Positions 15,679-26,615 of a stretch of 64,000 nucleotides of DNA are shown here, piece after piece. The stretch comes from Pseudomonadota bacterium. GTDB taxonomy: Bacteria; Pseudomonadota; Alphaproteobacteria; Sphingomonadales; Sphingomonadaceae. Made by a program: the position numbers and the translations under genes. Numbering within the stretch: position 1 is the first letter of the stretch; every line of letters starts with the position of its first letter. The stretch covers positions 1-64,000 of the forward strand of contig JAEWEY010000001.1 of assembly GCA_023389105.1 (NCBI GenBank), given 5' to 3'. The notes beneath the pieces are model-generated. The model made no database searches and had not been told where the DNA came from. It saw nothing but the letters and a program-made list of their open reading frames with translations.

Positions 15679-15882
15679 ATGCATTTTGGTTTCACCGAAG
15701 GCGAAAGAGGGACGCGGGTTGTGGCGCTTCAATCCCCGCTTTCACCAGATTGCGCCACAGATGAGGAGGTCGATGCTGTCATCGATGAATTGCAGGCGGA
15801 CCTTGATCGTCTCCGGGACGTCATGAAGCAAAAGCTGAAAGAGCGACCCACACAGTCGTTGTTCGGCAAATTTCATTCCTGA
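15679..15882 (+). CDS. Small helical protein of unknown function
   Basis: 67 residues from ATG 15679, preceded by GGAGAACAAGA, a good ribosome-binding site. The second half (DEEVDAVIDELQADLDRLRDVMKQKLKER) is strongly amphipathic and charged, so probably coiled coil. No cysteines or signal peptide other than one internal Cys. No family was recognised. Divergent from the cytochrome b gene and followed by the TTCCCTG repeat cluster. Confidence 0.5.
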   Translation: MHFGFTEGERGTRVVALQSPLSPDCATDEEVDAVIDELQADLDRLRDVMKQKLKERPTQSLFGKFHS

Positions 15883-16176
15883 CCGGCTACTTCCCTAATA
15901 CGGGCCAGCTCATTCCCTGTTAGGTCCCTGCAAATTCCCTGTTGCGCACGAGCAGGGAAATTCAGTAAAAATCGGCGGATTTCTAACATTTTCAGCCGCA
16001 AAAACCGGCCGAATAGAGCGATTGTGAGCCGCTTTCCCTGTAGATTCCCTGCAAAATAGGGAAAACAGGGATGCGCACGTCGCGGCGCGCCACGCGTTAA
16101 GTCCAAGGATCAAAGAGCCCGCTCCTCGCCGGAGCAGGCAATCAAAGATTAGGAGCGTGAGCCTAGTCGCTGCCTA
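15883..16176. other. Intergenic region with TTCCCTG repeats
   Basis: About 290 bases without a convincing gene. It begins right after the small helical gene and ends at the stop of the complex I accessory gene. Its main content is the repeat cluster listed separately. Confidence 0.55.
15911..16070. repeat. Cluster of direct and inverted TTCCCTG repeats
   Basis: (T)TCCCTG cores occur on the plus strand at about 15913, 15925, 15935, 16034 and 16045, and inverted (CAGGGAA or AGGGAA) at about 15953, 16058 and 16065. The right-hand group can fold: TTTCCCTG...TTCCCTG faces TAGGGAAAACAGGG. Similar TTCCCTG-rich tracts are known to me at ends of mobile or integrated segments in sphingomonads, but no integrase or attachment core is visible. 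The cluster lies about 2 kb from the phage-type cassette. Confidence 0.55.
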
Positions 16177-16455
16177 TCAGCGGAAGTTGTCGGCGTAGGC
16201 CTGGAGTTTCAGCCGCACCGGCTGCGCGGGAACGAGGTGATAATTCAGCCCGTGCTTCTCGCAATAAGCGACGGCAGCTTCCTTCGTTGGAAAATTCATC
16301 CGGACCTGTGGGTTGGTGTCGCCGGAGCCGTTCCATCCCGTGAGCGGATCTGGCCGCAACGGCTCGCGCCGCTCGAACTCCAGGAGCCAGCGGCCGTTGT
16401 GGGCCTTGCCCGACTGGGTCGTCTTGCGTTCGAGTTCGGAAATGCGCGCGATCAT
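16177..16455 (-). CDS. NDUFS4-like accessory subunit of respiratory complex I
   Basis: 92 residues from ATG 16455; the frame is open to a TTG at 16491. The sequence follows the ETC complex I subunit family throughout: ARISELERKTTQSGKAHNGRW, LEFE, DPLTGWNGSGDTNPQVRM, FPTKEAAVAYCEKHGLNY and the conserved C-terminal YADNFR. This alphaproteobacterial homologue of mitochondrial NDUFS4 (AQDQ/18 kDa) binds the peripheral arm of NADH:quinone oxidoreductase. It is alone here; no nuo genes are in the window. Confidence 0.9.
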   Translation of the reverse strand: MIARISELERKTTQSGKAHNGRWLLEFERREPLRPDPLTGWNGSGDTNPQVRMNFPTKEAAVAYCEKHGLNYHLVPAQPVRLKLQAYADNFR

Positions 16456-16487
16456 GCACGGACGAGTGGCTGAGTGTGGTCGCGGAA

Positions 16488-18938
16488 TCAAGGTCTAGCC
16501 GACGCGCGCTTCGTCTTGAGCGTTGGGGCGGCGGCGGCGGGATCGTCGGGCCATGGGTGCTTGGGGTAGCGGCCGCGCATGTCTTTCGCCACGTCTCGCC
16601 AGCTCCCGGCCCAAAAGCCAGGCAGGTCGCGTGTGGTCTGGATCGGCCGGCCCGCGGGCGAGGTGATTGAAAGAAGCAGCGGTACGCGGCCGCCCCCAAT
16701 CATAGGATGGGCCGACAGGCCGAATAACGCTTGCGGGCGAACTTCCACGGTGGGTCCTCCAGCGGCTGTATAATCGATCGCGTGACGGCTTCCCGCCGGG
16801 CTGACGAAATCGGCCGGCGCGAGCGTCTCGAGGCGACGGGCGGCCTCGTAACCCAGCAGGGACATGAGTGCGGATTGGAGTGCAGCCGGCGCTATATCCC
16901 CGAGCCGTCGCTTTCCCGTGAGCAGCGGCGCCAGCCATTCGTCGGCGCAATCGAGCAAGCTTTGGTCGTCGAGAGTCGGAACCGTTTCTTCAATCTGAGC
17001 GGCAAAAGCGGCGCGGGCGCGGAATTGCCGCGTCTGTTCGTTCCAAGGCAGCATCTCCAAGCCATGTTCGCGCACGCCGCCGAGAAGCGCCTGCTCGATG
17101 GCGTTGGTATCGGGATTCGGATCGGGACCGCTTGCGAGTCGGATCGCGCCGAGGCGCCGGGAGCGTGTCGGCGTCACCGTGCCGGTGGCCGCGTCGAAGT
17201 CGCCGTCATGCCGGGTCTCGATGCGGTCACCGAACAACTCCAGCACGGAGTCCTCAGCCATCCCAACCGCCGAAAGAATGCGTGCTCCGGACGCGTGGCC
17301 CGCGACCTCGCCAACGGCCAGCCACTGGCTTGCAGCAAGTGAAGAAGCAGGGTCGAGGCGGAAGCCTCGCCCCCCGACGGACTGCCAGTTCTCGCCCGAT
17401 GCATCGCGCCGGCGGGACAGCCGGTCGGGAAAGGCAAGTGCGAGTGCGGTGCCAAGCTGGGGCTCGCTAACGCTAGCGTCGGACATCTCCAGCCGCTTTC
17501 GCCAGCCTGATGCGAGCTTGCGGGCCGCCTCGGCACGCGGAGACCGATCCGAACGCCAGCGACGCCAGCGGAGCTCGAGATCCGGGTCGTTACCGCCAAG
17601 CCCGCGTTCGCTAAGCAACGCCGCGACATCCGCTGCCGCCGCGCCGAAGCCGCGATCCCGCGCTTCCAGCAGCATGTGCGCAAGGCGCGGCTCAAGCGGT
17701 AGTCGGGCAAGAGCGCGGCCGTGGGGCGTGACGCGCCCGTCGTCGCCAATCGCGCCGAGCGAAACGAGCCGGCGTTTAGCCTCGCTGAGCGCCGCATCCG
17801 TCGGCGGATCAAGGAACGGCAATTGGCGAGGATCGGCTGCACCCCACAGCAGGCACGTCAGGAGCAGGCTTGAGAGATCCGCCTCAAGGATCTCCGGCGG
17901 ATCGTGGGCGGGAAGGGAGGCATTGGCGGCTTCCTCCCACAGGCGGATCGCGACGCCGGGCGCCTGGCGCGCCGCGCGGCCTGCACGCTGCGTCACTGCT
18001 GCGCGGCTGGCTCGCTCGGTGGTGAGCCGCGTCAGCCCGGCGCCGCGATCGTAGCGCGGGCGACGCGCGAGGCCGCTATCGACGACGATGCGAACCCCTT
18101 CCAGCGTAACGCTGGTTTCCGCGATGCTTGTGGCCAACACGACCTTCCGGCGGCCCGCCGGTGACGCCGCCAGTGCCTTGCGCTGCAGGGCAGGTTCGAC
18201 CCCGCCGTGAAGCTTATGCAGGTCGACATCGGAAGACAGGTTTTCCAACGCCGCCGCGGTGCGTTCGACCTCCGCGACCCCGGGCAGGAACGCCAGCAAC
18301 GATCCTTCGCGGTCGCGAAGGGCTGATCTTATGGTCGCCGCCATCTGCGGTTCGAGCCGCGCCGCAGCATCGCGGCCGAAATGCTCTATTTCCAGCGGAA
18401 AGCTTTTGCCTTCACTGACGATCGTCGGAGGATTGTCGAGGAGTCTTTCGAAGCGGTCGACGTCCAAGGTTGCGGACATTGCGACCAGCCTCAGATCCGG
18501 GCGCAACGCAGAAGAGGCGTCCAGTGCCAGCGCGAGCGCAAGATCATTGTCGAGGCTTCGCTCGTGGACTTCGTCGAACAGGACGGCCGACACGCCGGTC
18601 AGTTCAGGATCGGCCTGGATGCGCGCGAGGAAAACGCCGTGGGTCATGGCCACTATGCGCGTGCCCTTGCCCACCTTTGAATCGAGCCGCGTCGCGTAAC
18701 CGATGGTTTGACCCGGCGCCTCATCGAGCTGGGCGGCCATGAATTCGGCGGCCGACCGCGCGGCAAGGCGTCTCGGCACCAGCAGGAGAACTTCTCCGGT
18801 GCACCAGCCCTCTGCCAGCAGCGCCGGAGCGACTTTTGTCGTCTTGCCGGCACCGGGCGGCGCGATCAGCAGCGCACGCGCATTGCCCTGCAAGGCTGCG
18901 AGCAGGTCCGGCAGGACGTCGTCGATCGGCAGCATCAT
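16488..18938 (-). CDS. hrpB: ATP-dependent helicase HrpB
   Basis: 816 residues, normal for HrpB. Motifs of a DEAH/RHA-type helicase: APPGAGKTT (Walker A, residues 26-34), LVPRRLAARS, DEVHERS (motif II), SATLD (motif III), and RAGRAARQAPGVAIRLW (motif VI), followed by the helicase-associated domain and the HrpB C-terminal domain (about residues 670-800). HrpB-type enzymes are RNA/DNA-dependent ATPases whose exact bacterial role is unsettled. Two ATG codons open the frame. Upstream (18939-19064) there is only a short spacer to the polyprenyl synthase stop. Confidence 0.92.
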   Translation of the reverse strand: MMLPIDDVLPDLLAALQGNARALLIAPPGAGKTTKVAPALLAEGWCTGEVLLLVPRRLAARSAAEFMAAQLDEAPGQTIGYATRLDSKVGKGTRIVAMTHGVFLARIQADPELTGVSAVLFDEVHERSLDNDLALALALDASSALRPDLRLVAMSATLDVDRFERLLDNPPTIVSEGKSFPLEIEHFGRDAAARLEPQMAATIRSALRDREGSLLAFLPGVAEVERTAAALENLSSDVDLHKLHGGVEPALQRKALAASPAGRRKVVLATSIAETSVTLEGVRIVVDSGLARRPRYDRGAGLTRLTTERASRAAVTQRAGRAARQAPGVAIRLWEEAANASLPAHDPPEILEADLSSLLLTCLLWGAADPRQLPFLDPPTDAALSEAKRRLVSLGAIGDDGRVTPHGRALARLPLEPRLAHMLLEARDRGFGAAAADVAALLSERGLGGNDPDLELRWRRWRSDRSPRAEAARKLASGWRKRLEMSDASVSEPQLGTALALAFPDRLSRRRDASGENWQSVGGRGFRLDPASSLAASQWLAVGEVAGHASGARILSAVGMAEDSVLELFGDRIETRHDGDFDAATGTVTPTRSRRLGAIRLASGPDPNPDTNAIEQALLGGVREHGLEMLPWNEQTRQFRARAAFAAQIEETVPTLDDQSLLDCADEWLAPLLTGKRRLGDIAPAALQSALMSLLGYEAARRLETLAPADFVSPAGSRHAIDYTAAGGPTVEVRPQALFGLSAHPMIGGGRVPLLLSITSPAGRPIQTTRDLPGFWAGSWRDVAKDMRGRYPKHPWPDDPAAAAPTLKTKRASARP

Positions 18939-19064
18939 CCGCGAATGTTCCGAATGTTCACAGTGACGGGCCGGCTTTCGGGCCTTGCTGGCATCATGTT
19001 CACGCGGCGGCCGAATTCATCAAGGCGCCGCTGTTGCACAAGGACCGGCCTGTAGGACAGCGCC

Positions 19065-20078
19065 TCAGAAAGCGCGGGCCACGGCGAATTCGGCGGCCTC
19101 GGTCAGCGCGGCTTTGGCCTTGCCGGCGGGGAACATGGCGAGCGCGTCAATTGCCCGGCGCCCGTAGAGCCTCGCGCGTTCCAGGGTGTCGGCGAGCGCG
19201 TCGGTCTGGCGAAGCATCCGAATGGCCAACGCGAGATCCTCGTCGGCCACGCGCTTGCCACCGATGGCGTCGCGCCAGAAGTCGCGATCATCGTCGCTGC
19301 CACGCGCATAGGCGAGGATGACCGGCAGGGTCATCTTGCCGTCGCGGAAGTCGTCGCCGACGCCCTTGCCCATGGTCGCGGCGTCGGAGTCATAGTCGAT
19401 CACGTCGTCGCTTAGCTGGAAGGCGATGCCGAGATTGCGGCCATAAGCTTCCAGCGCCTGCTCCGCATCTTCGCCCGCTTCCGCGACCACCGGCGAGATG
19501 CGGCAGGCGGCGGCGAACAGCGCGGCGGTCTTGGCGCTGATGATCTGCAGGTAATGGTCTTCGTCGGTTTCGATCCGGCGCTGGGCCGTGAGCTGATCGA
19601 CTTCGCCTTCGGCGATCACCGCGGAAGCGTGGCTGAGGATCCGGAGCACCTTGAGGCTGCCATCTTCCACCATCAGCTCGAAAGCGCGGCTGAACAGGAA
19701 ATCGCCAACCAGAACGCTGGCCGGGTTGCCCCAGATGAGGTTGGCCGTGCGCTTGCCCCGGCGCATTCCCGAGCCGTCAACGACGTCGTCGTGAAGCAGG
19801 GTGGCGGTGTGAATGAACTCGACGGCGGCCGCGAGCTTGTGATGACGCGTGCCGGGGTAGCCGAGCAGTGCTGCACTCGCGAGGGTCAGCATGGGCCGCA
19901 TGCGCTTGCCGCCGCCGGCGATGAGATGTCCGGCAAGCTCCGGGATCAGCGCGACCTTGCTCTGCATGCGGTCGAGGATGACCGCGTTGACGCCGTTCAT
20001 GTCGCTGGCGACCAGCGCCATCAGCGCTTCGAGCGACGGGGGCTTGCGGACTGGTAGGTCGTGAATGGTGGCGGACAC
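19065..20078 (-). CDS. ispB: Polyprenyl (octaprenyl/decaprenyl) diphosphate synthase
   Basis: 337 residues with both aspartate-rich motifs of trans-isoprenyl diphosphate synthases: FARM in LLHDDVVDGSGMRRGKRTAN and SARM in FQLSDDVIDYDSD, plus GGGKRMRPMLTLASA near residue 56. The enzyme condenses isopentenyl diphosphate with an allylic diphosphate in the cytoplasm to make the ubiquinone side chain; in sphingomonads the chain is usually C50, so decaprenyl is likely. Single gene, with M13 peptidase upstream and HrpB downstream, all minus strand. Confidence 0.9.
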   Translation of the reverse strand: MSATIHDLPVRKPPSLEALMALVASDMNGVNAVILDRMQSKVALIPELAGHLIAGGGKRMRPMLTLASAALLGYPGTRHHKLAAAVEFIHTATLLHDDVVDGSGMRRGKRTANLIWGNPASVLVGDFLFSRAFELMVEDGSLKVLRILSHASAVIAEGEVDQLTAQRRIETDEDHYLQIISAKTAALFAAACRISPVVAEAGEDAEQALEAYGRNLGIAFQLSDDVIDYDSDAATMGKGVGDDFRDGKMTLPVILAYARGSDDDRDFWRDAIGGKRVADEDLALAIRMLRQTDALADTLERARLYGRRAIDALAMFPAGKAKAALTEAAEFAVARAF

Positions 20079-20119
20079 GGCGCCGCCCTAGCCGGACAGC
20101 GCCGTTTTATCAAAGCCGC

Positions 20120-22141
20120 TTACCAGACGTGCACGCGCTCCTCGGGCGGTAGGTAGAGCTTGTCCCCAGGCTGCACGTTGAACGCCTTGTACCAAGGGTC
20201 GAAATTGCGGACGATTCCGTCCACCCGATATTGGTCGGGGCTGTGCGGATTGCTGAGCAATTGCTGACGCAATGCGCCCTCGCGGCGCTTGCCCTGCCAT
20301 GCTTGCGCGTAGGCGATAAAGAAGCGCTGGTCGCCGGTGTAGCCGTCGATGACCGGCGGCTCGCCATGACGCGCGACGTAGCGGCGGTAGGCGGCATACG
20401 CCGTCTCCAGCCCGCCAAGATCGGCAAGGTTTTCGCCAAGCGTCAGCCGGCCCTTGATGTGCACGCCGGGGATCGGTTCATACTGATCGAACTGGGCGGC
20501 GAGGCGGTCGGCCTTCACCTTGTACTTGGCGGCGGTCGCCGGGGTCCACCAGTCGCGCAGGCGACCCTTGGCGTCATATTGGCGGCCCTGGTCGTCAAAG
20601 CCGTGGCCCATCTCATGGCCGATCGTGGTGGCGCCAGTCTCCGCATAATTGACCGCCGGATCGGCGTTCGCGTCGAAGAAGGGCGGCTGGAGGATCGCGG
20701 CGGGAACCGTGATCTGGTTCAGGGTCGGATCGTAATAAGCGTTCACCGTCTGCGGCGTCATTTCCCACAGGCCCCGGTCAACGGGGTTGGGGAAACGCTT
20801 CAGCTGGAGTTGCCACAGGAAGTTTTCGGTCGCGATTTCGTTCGCGAGCGGATCGGTGCGGCTGATCTGCAGCGACGAATAATCGATCCACTTCTTCGGG
20901 TGGCCGATCCGCGGATCAAAGGTGCCGAGCTTTTCAAGCGCCTTGGCGCGGGTGGTCGCGTCCATCCAGGACGCGCCACTGATCTTCTCACGATAGGCTT
21001 CGCGCATGTCGGCGACGAGCTCGTCGGCCATGCGGGAGGTGTTCGCCGGCCAATATTGCGCGACGTAGAGCTGACCGACCGCTTCACCGAGGCTTTCGTC
21101 GAGTAGCTCCATGCCACGCTTCCAGCGGGCACGCTGCTCGGGAACGTCATTCAATGTGCGGCCGTAGAAACCGAAACGGGCGTCGTCGAACGCCTTTGGC
21201 AGCTTGTCGGCATGATCGCTGAGGAACCGGAAGGTGAGATATTCCTTCCAGGTGCCAAGCGGCACGTCGGCGATGCGCTTACCCGCGGCGGCGACCGCGG
21301 TTGTTTCCGCCACGTCGACCTTTTTAGCCGCGCCGAGGCCCATCGACTGCAGCGTTTCGGCCCAGTTGAACTGCGGCGCGAGCTTCATCAGCTGCGCGCG
21401 GGTCATCGGATTGTGCGTCGCGACCGGGTCACGGCGGCGCTCCGGCGTCCATTGATCCTTCGCCAGCCGCGTCTCGAGCGCGATGATGCGGTCGGCGCGG
21501 CCGGCCGCGTCAGGCAGGCCGGCGAGGGTGCTGAGGTCGATGATGTACTGACGATAGGCCTTGCGGATCTTGTCGTACTTCTCGCCCGTCAGCAGGTAAT
21601 AATCCCGGGTCGGGAGCCCGAGGCGTGCCTGGCCGGACACCGCCGAGTACCGGGTGGGATCATCCTGATCGGTGGAGATGCCGAGATAGATGGGCGCGGC
21701 ATAGGAAGGCTGCGCCATGAGCTTCACCAACTCGGCACGGTTCGAAACAGCGTCGATCTTGGCCAGGTAAGGCTTGGCCGGCGCGAGGCCGCGGGCCTCG
21801 ATACCCTTCTCGTCCATCCACGCGGCGTAGGCATCGCCGATCTTCTGCGCGATCGGCGAGCCGGGCTTGGCCGTCTCGGCCTCGACCATCTTCTTGACCT
21901 GCTGCTCGATCTCGTCCGGCAATTCGTAATTATAGCCAGCGCCCGTCTTGTCGGCCGGAATCTCATAGTTCTTCAGCCAGGTGCCTTCGGCATATTCGAA
22001 GAAGCCGTCGCCCGGCTTCACGTTCTTGTTCATATCCTTGGTTTCGACACCCCAGGTGCCGTAGCGCGGTCCGGCGGCAAGCAGGATCGTCGGAACTGTG
22101 GCGGCAAGCGCGCCAGTCAGCAACAAGTGGCGGAAACGCAT
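20120..22141 (-). CDS. M13-family zinc metallopeptidase (PepO/neprilysin-like)
   Basis: About 673 residues from ATG 22141, chosen for the signal peptide (RHLLLTGALAATVPTILLAAG) and a strong GGGAGGGAAG site 6 nt upstream; the frame also opens at 22201. Catalytic zinc motif HEMGHGFDDQGRQYD with preceding TIG, the third ligand in GENLADLGGLETAY, and substrate-binding NADPAVNYAETGAT are all present. The C-terminus ends RVHVW, matching the usual CRVW-like end. A secreted oligopeptidase acting in the periplasm, common in sphingomonads. Confidence 0.92.
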   Translation of the reverse strand: MRFRHLLLTGALAATVPTILLAAGPRYGTWGVETKDMNKNVKPGDGFFEYAEGTWLKNYEIPADKTGAGYNYELPDEIEQQVKKMVEAETAKPGSPIAQKIGDAYAAWMDEKGIEARGLAPAKPYLAKIDAVSNRAELVKLMAQPSYAAPIYLGISTDQDDPTRYSAVSGQARLGLPTRDYYLLTGEKYDKIRKAYRQYIIDLSTLAGLPDAAGRADRIIALETRLAKDQWTPERRRDPVATHNPMTRAQLMKLAPQFNWAETLQSMGLGAAKKVDVAETTAVAAAGKRIADVPLGTWKEYLTFRFLSDHADKLPKAFDDARFGFYGRTLNDVPEQRARWKRGMELLDESLGEAVGQLYVAQYWPANTSRMADELVADMREAYREKISGASWMDATTRAKALEKLGTFDPRIGHPKKWIDYSSLQISRTDPLANEIATENFLWQLQLKRFPNPVDRGLWEMTPQTVNAYYDPTLNQITVPAAILQPPFFDANADPAVNYAETGATTIGHEMGHGFDDQGRQYDAKGRLRDWWTPATAAKYKVKADRLAAQFDQYEPIPGVHIKGRLTLGENLADLGGLETAYAAYRRYVARHGEPPVIDGYTGDQRFFIAYAQAWQGKRREGALRQQLLSNPHSPDQYRVDGIVRNFDPWYKAFNVQPGDKLYLPPEERVHVW

Positions 22142-22229
22142 AGGAAACTTCCCTCCCCGAATCATTGGCGCGAACCGTAGTAACGGCGTGGCAGCGCGCA
22201 ATTGGTATTTCGACGAAGAGGCGAGGCGG

Positions 22230-23636
22230 CTAACCGGCGGGCAAGCTCAGACGCGCGAGGAGGCCGCCCAAGTCCTCGCTCTCTTCGAGGTTGATGGTGC
22301 CGCCATAGATTTCCGCAACGTCGCGAACGATCGCGAGACCAAGGCCAGTGCCGGGCTTGCCTGTGGTATCGAGCCGGGCACCACGGGCGAACAATTCGCC
22401 GCGCCGGTCTTCCGGGATGCCCGGCCCGTCATCCTCGACGAGAATGTCGACCATCTTGCCGTTGGGCTCGACCGTCACGAAGACTCGGCCGCCGCCATAT
22501 TTTGCGGCATTCTCAACCAGGTTGCCGAGCATTTCGTCGAGGTCCTGCCGTTCGACACGAACCTGCGCCTGATGATTGCCCGCGATGTCGACCGTGACGC
22601 CTTCGTGCATGCGATCGACAGCCCGCTGCACCGCTTCGAGACTGTCCCAGACGCGCGCGCGCGACTGGGCCGCGGCGCGGCGACCAATGGCGCGGGCCCG
22701 GGCAAGGTGGTGGTCGACCTGGCGCCGCATGACAGAGGCTTCGCGAACGACGGTCTGCACCAGGTCGGGGTCGCTGGCGGTGGCTGCATTGGTGATCACC
22801 GTAAGCGGCGTCTTGAGCGCGTGGGCGAGATTGCCGGCATGACGGCGCGCTTCCTCGGCCTGCTCTTCGCTGTGCGCGAGTAGCTGGTTGATCTCCTCGG
22901 TCAGCGGGCGAATTTCGGTCGGAAACTCATCGCTGATGCGGGTTTTGTCGCCGGAACGGATCGCGGCGACCTCATTGCGGACGCGGCGAAGCGGCCAGAG
23001 GCCGTAAAAGGTCTGCAGCGCCGCAAGGACAAGCAGGCCGACACCCAGCGCGGAGAAGCTCCAGATGAGCGTCGAGCGCAACCGCCGTATCTGGTCGTCG
23101 ATTGCCTCGCGCGACTGGGCCACCTGGAACCGCCAGCGCGTGGTCGATCCGGGAAGGATGGCGTCTCGCTCGGCGATGCGGATCGGCTCAGCGTGACCGC
23201 GGGTCGAGAATTCGTCGCTGTCGTAAAGGTGCGGCTTCACGTCCGCGTGGCTATCCGACACGCGCAGGCGGCGGTCCCACAAAGAGCGGGAAGGATAGGT
23301 TTCGGCGCCGGCGCCGCTGATCTGGAAATAAAGGCCCGAATAGGGCTCGACGAAGCGCTGGTCCGCCGGTTGCCGGTTGAAGCGGACCTCGCCAATTGGT
23401 CCAATTTCCGACGAGGCGATCATCGAATTAAGGACGAACACAAGCTGATTGTCGAAGCTGTCGACGATCGAACGCGACAGAACGCGATCCAGGGCGAAGC
23501 CGCCGATCAGGAGAAGCGCGCCGATCCACACGCCGGCGATCCCGATCATGCGGCGGTTGAGCGAGCCCGTAACCCGCCGTCTGGCGGCTGGCCTCTTTTC
23601 GGCCGCCGCCGTCACCGGGGCGGCTTGTTCATTCAA
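22230..23636 (-). CDS. Sensor histidine kinase (PhoQ/ChvG-like)
   Basis: 468 residues. Two membrane helices (about 30-50 and 190-212) frame a periplasmic domain of about 140 residues. Then come HAMP, a HisKA domain with the phospho-accepting His in ARRHAGNLAHALKTPLTVITN, and a HATPase_c domain with N (LVENAAKYGG), G1 (DDGPGIPED) and G2 (TGLGLAIVRDVAEIYGG). The start is TTG 23636, which overlaps the regulator stop (TTGA), with GGAAGAA upstream. Partner of the OmpR-type regulator. The signal is unknown; magnesium or cationic-peptide sensing would follow from a PhoQ analogy only. Confidence 0.88.
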   Translation of the reverse strand: MNEQAAPVTAAAEKRPAARRRVTGSLNRRMIGIAGVWIGALLLIGGFALDRVLSRSIVDSFDNQLVFVLNSMIASSEIGPIGEVRFNRQPADQRFVEPYSGLYFQISGAGAETYPSRSLWDRRLRVSDSHADVKPHLYDSDEFSTRGHAEPIRIAERDAILPGSTTRWRFQVAQSREAIDDQIRRLRSTLIWSFSALGVGLLVLAALQTFYGLWPLRRVRNEVAAIRSGDKTRISDEFPTEIRPLTEEINQLLAHSEEQAEEARRHAGNLAHALKTPLTVITNAATASDPDLVQTVVREASVMRRQVDHHLARARAIGRRAAAQSRARVWDSLEAVQRAVDRMHEGVTVDIAGNHQAQVRVERQDLDEMLGNLVENAAKYGGGRVFVTVEPNGKMVDILVEDDGPGIPEDRRGELFARGARLDTTGKPGTGLGLAIVRDVAEIYGGTINLEESEDLGGLLARLSLPAG

Positions 23637-24298
23637 CTCGGATTTTCTTCCAGACTGTAGCCGAGGCCGCGGATGGTCGTGATGACGTCAGCGCCGAGCT
23701 TCTTGCGAATGCGCGTGACGAACACTTCGATGGTGTTCGAATCCCGGTCGAAGTCCTGGTCGTAAATATGTTCGATCAGCTCCGTCCGGCTCACCACCTT
23801 GCCCTTATGGTGCATCAGATAGGACAGGAGCTTGTACTCCTGCGCGGTCATCTTCACCGGTTCGCCGGCCTTCGTGACCTTGCCGGAGCGCGTGTCGAGG
23901 CGGATGTCGCCGGCGATGAGTTCGCTCGACGCATTGCCCGACGAGCGGCGGATCAGCGCGCGGAGGCGGGCGATCAATTCCTCGGTCTGGAATGGCTTGG
24001 CCAGATAATCGTCGGCGCCGGCATCGAGGCCGGCTACCTTGTCCGACCAGCTGTCGCGCGCGGTCAGCACGAGCACCGGCATCTTGCGCGCTTCCTTGCG
24101 CCAGCGGTCGAGCACGGTGAGCCCGTCGACCTCGGGCAGGCCGAGATCGAGGATCACCGCGTCATAATTCTCGGTCGAGCCGAGATAATGGCCGTCCTCG
24201 CCATCGGTGGCGAGATCGACCGCATAGCCCGCGCCTTCCAGCGTCGAGCGCAATTGCCGGCCCAGATTGGGTTCGTCTTCGACGATCAGAATGCGCAT
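23633..24298 (-). CDS. OmpR-family response regulator (PhoP-like)
   Basis: 221 residues. Receiver domain with acidic pocket (VEDEPN), phospho-Asp in VILDLGLPEVDG, Thr in VLTARDSWSDKVAGLDAGADDYLAKPF, then a winged-helix DNA-binding domain (AQEYKLLSYLMHHKGKVVSRTELIEHIYDQDFDRDSNTIEVFVTRIRKKLG, described by its key blocks). The stop overlaps the kinase start by 4 nt. Upstream on the same strand, 110 bp away, is a small secreted PepSY-like gene, a common companion of this pair. Confidence 0.92.
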   Translation of the reverse strand: MRILIVEDEPNLGRQLRSTLEGAGYAVDLATDGEDGHYLGSTENYDAVILDLGLPEVDGLTVLDRWRKEARKMPVLVLTARDSWSDKVAGLDAGADDYLAKPFQTEELIARLRALIRRSSGNASSELIAGDIRLDTRSGKVTKAGEPVKMTAQEYKLLSYLMHHKGKVVSRTELIEHIYDQDFDRDSNTIEVFVTRIRKKLGADVITTIRGLGYSLEENPS

Positions 24299-24407
24299 GG
24301 AAGGTCCCCGGAGCTGTTCATATTCGCGCCGTCAACCGTTGTTGCGACGAGAAGTTGCTTATCCGGAACAACTGGGAACTGCGGCCGAGAAGTCAACCGC
24401 GCAGGCT

Positions 24408-24710
24408 CTAGCGGTCGCGCGAACGGCGGACGACGCGGCCCTGGCCGTCAACATCGACCCAGATCACGCGGCCGTTCTGCATGAACTTGAAGCGATAGGT
24501 GTCGCCGTTCATCTCGGGACCGAGATAATCGGCACCGCTGCCCATCATCGGCATGACCCGGCGTTCAAGCTGCGGCAGCGGCATTGACCGGCCCTGCTCA
24601 CGCGAGCGGAAAGCCCGGTCCGCATCGCGCGGGGGATCGGCCAGCGCTGGAGCGCTGGTCAGGCCACCGGCGACGGCCGCGGCAAGAAAGATAATACGCA
24701 ACAGTTTCAT
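24408..24710 (-). CDS. Small secreted PepSY-like protein
   Basis: 100 residues with a clear signal peptide (LLRIIFLAAAVAGGLTSAPALA, cut near residue 24). The mature part holds the sequence GDTYRFKFMQNGRVIWVDVDGQGRVVRR, which resembles the second strand pair of a PepSY unit. It lies just upstream of the two-component pair on the same strand and may be a target or a periplasmic modulator of that system. The role is inferred from context. Confidence 0.68.
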   Translation of the reverse strand: MKLLRIIFLAAAVAGGLTSAPALADPPRDADRAFRSREQGRSMPLPQLERRVMPMMGSGADYLGPEMNGDTYRFKFMQNGRVIWVDVDGQGRVVRRSRDR

Positions 24711-24827
24711 TGACCGACTCTCAGTTCGGAAGCGTTTCTAACACCTTGCATTGAATAGGCTATGAATACTGCCGTTGTGCCGCGTTCATCGCTTGAGGCA
24801 CCGGCAGTGCTCGCTTAAGCGCCCGCC

Positions 24828-26611
<1,784 letters not shown>

Positions 26612-26615
<4 letters not shown>

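Noticed and set aside
15527..15826. 99-codon plus frame overlapping the small helical gene
   Set aside because: Arg- and Ser-rich shadow; the 67-codon frame has the better start.
16163..16699. 178-codon minus frame over the complex I accessory gene and hrpB end
   Set aside because: Covers two recognised genes in another frame and has typical high-GC shadow composition.
18939..19064. Possible small minus-strand gene between ispB and hrpB
   Set aside because: A short open frame exists but lacks a ribosome-binding site and a recognisable product.
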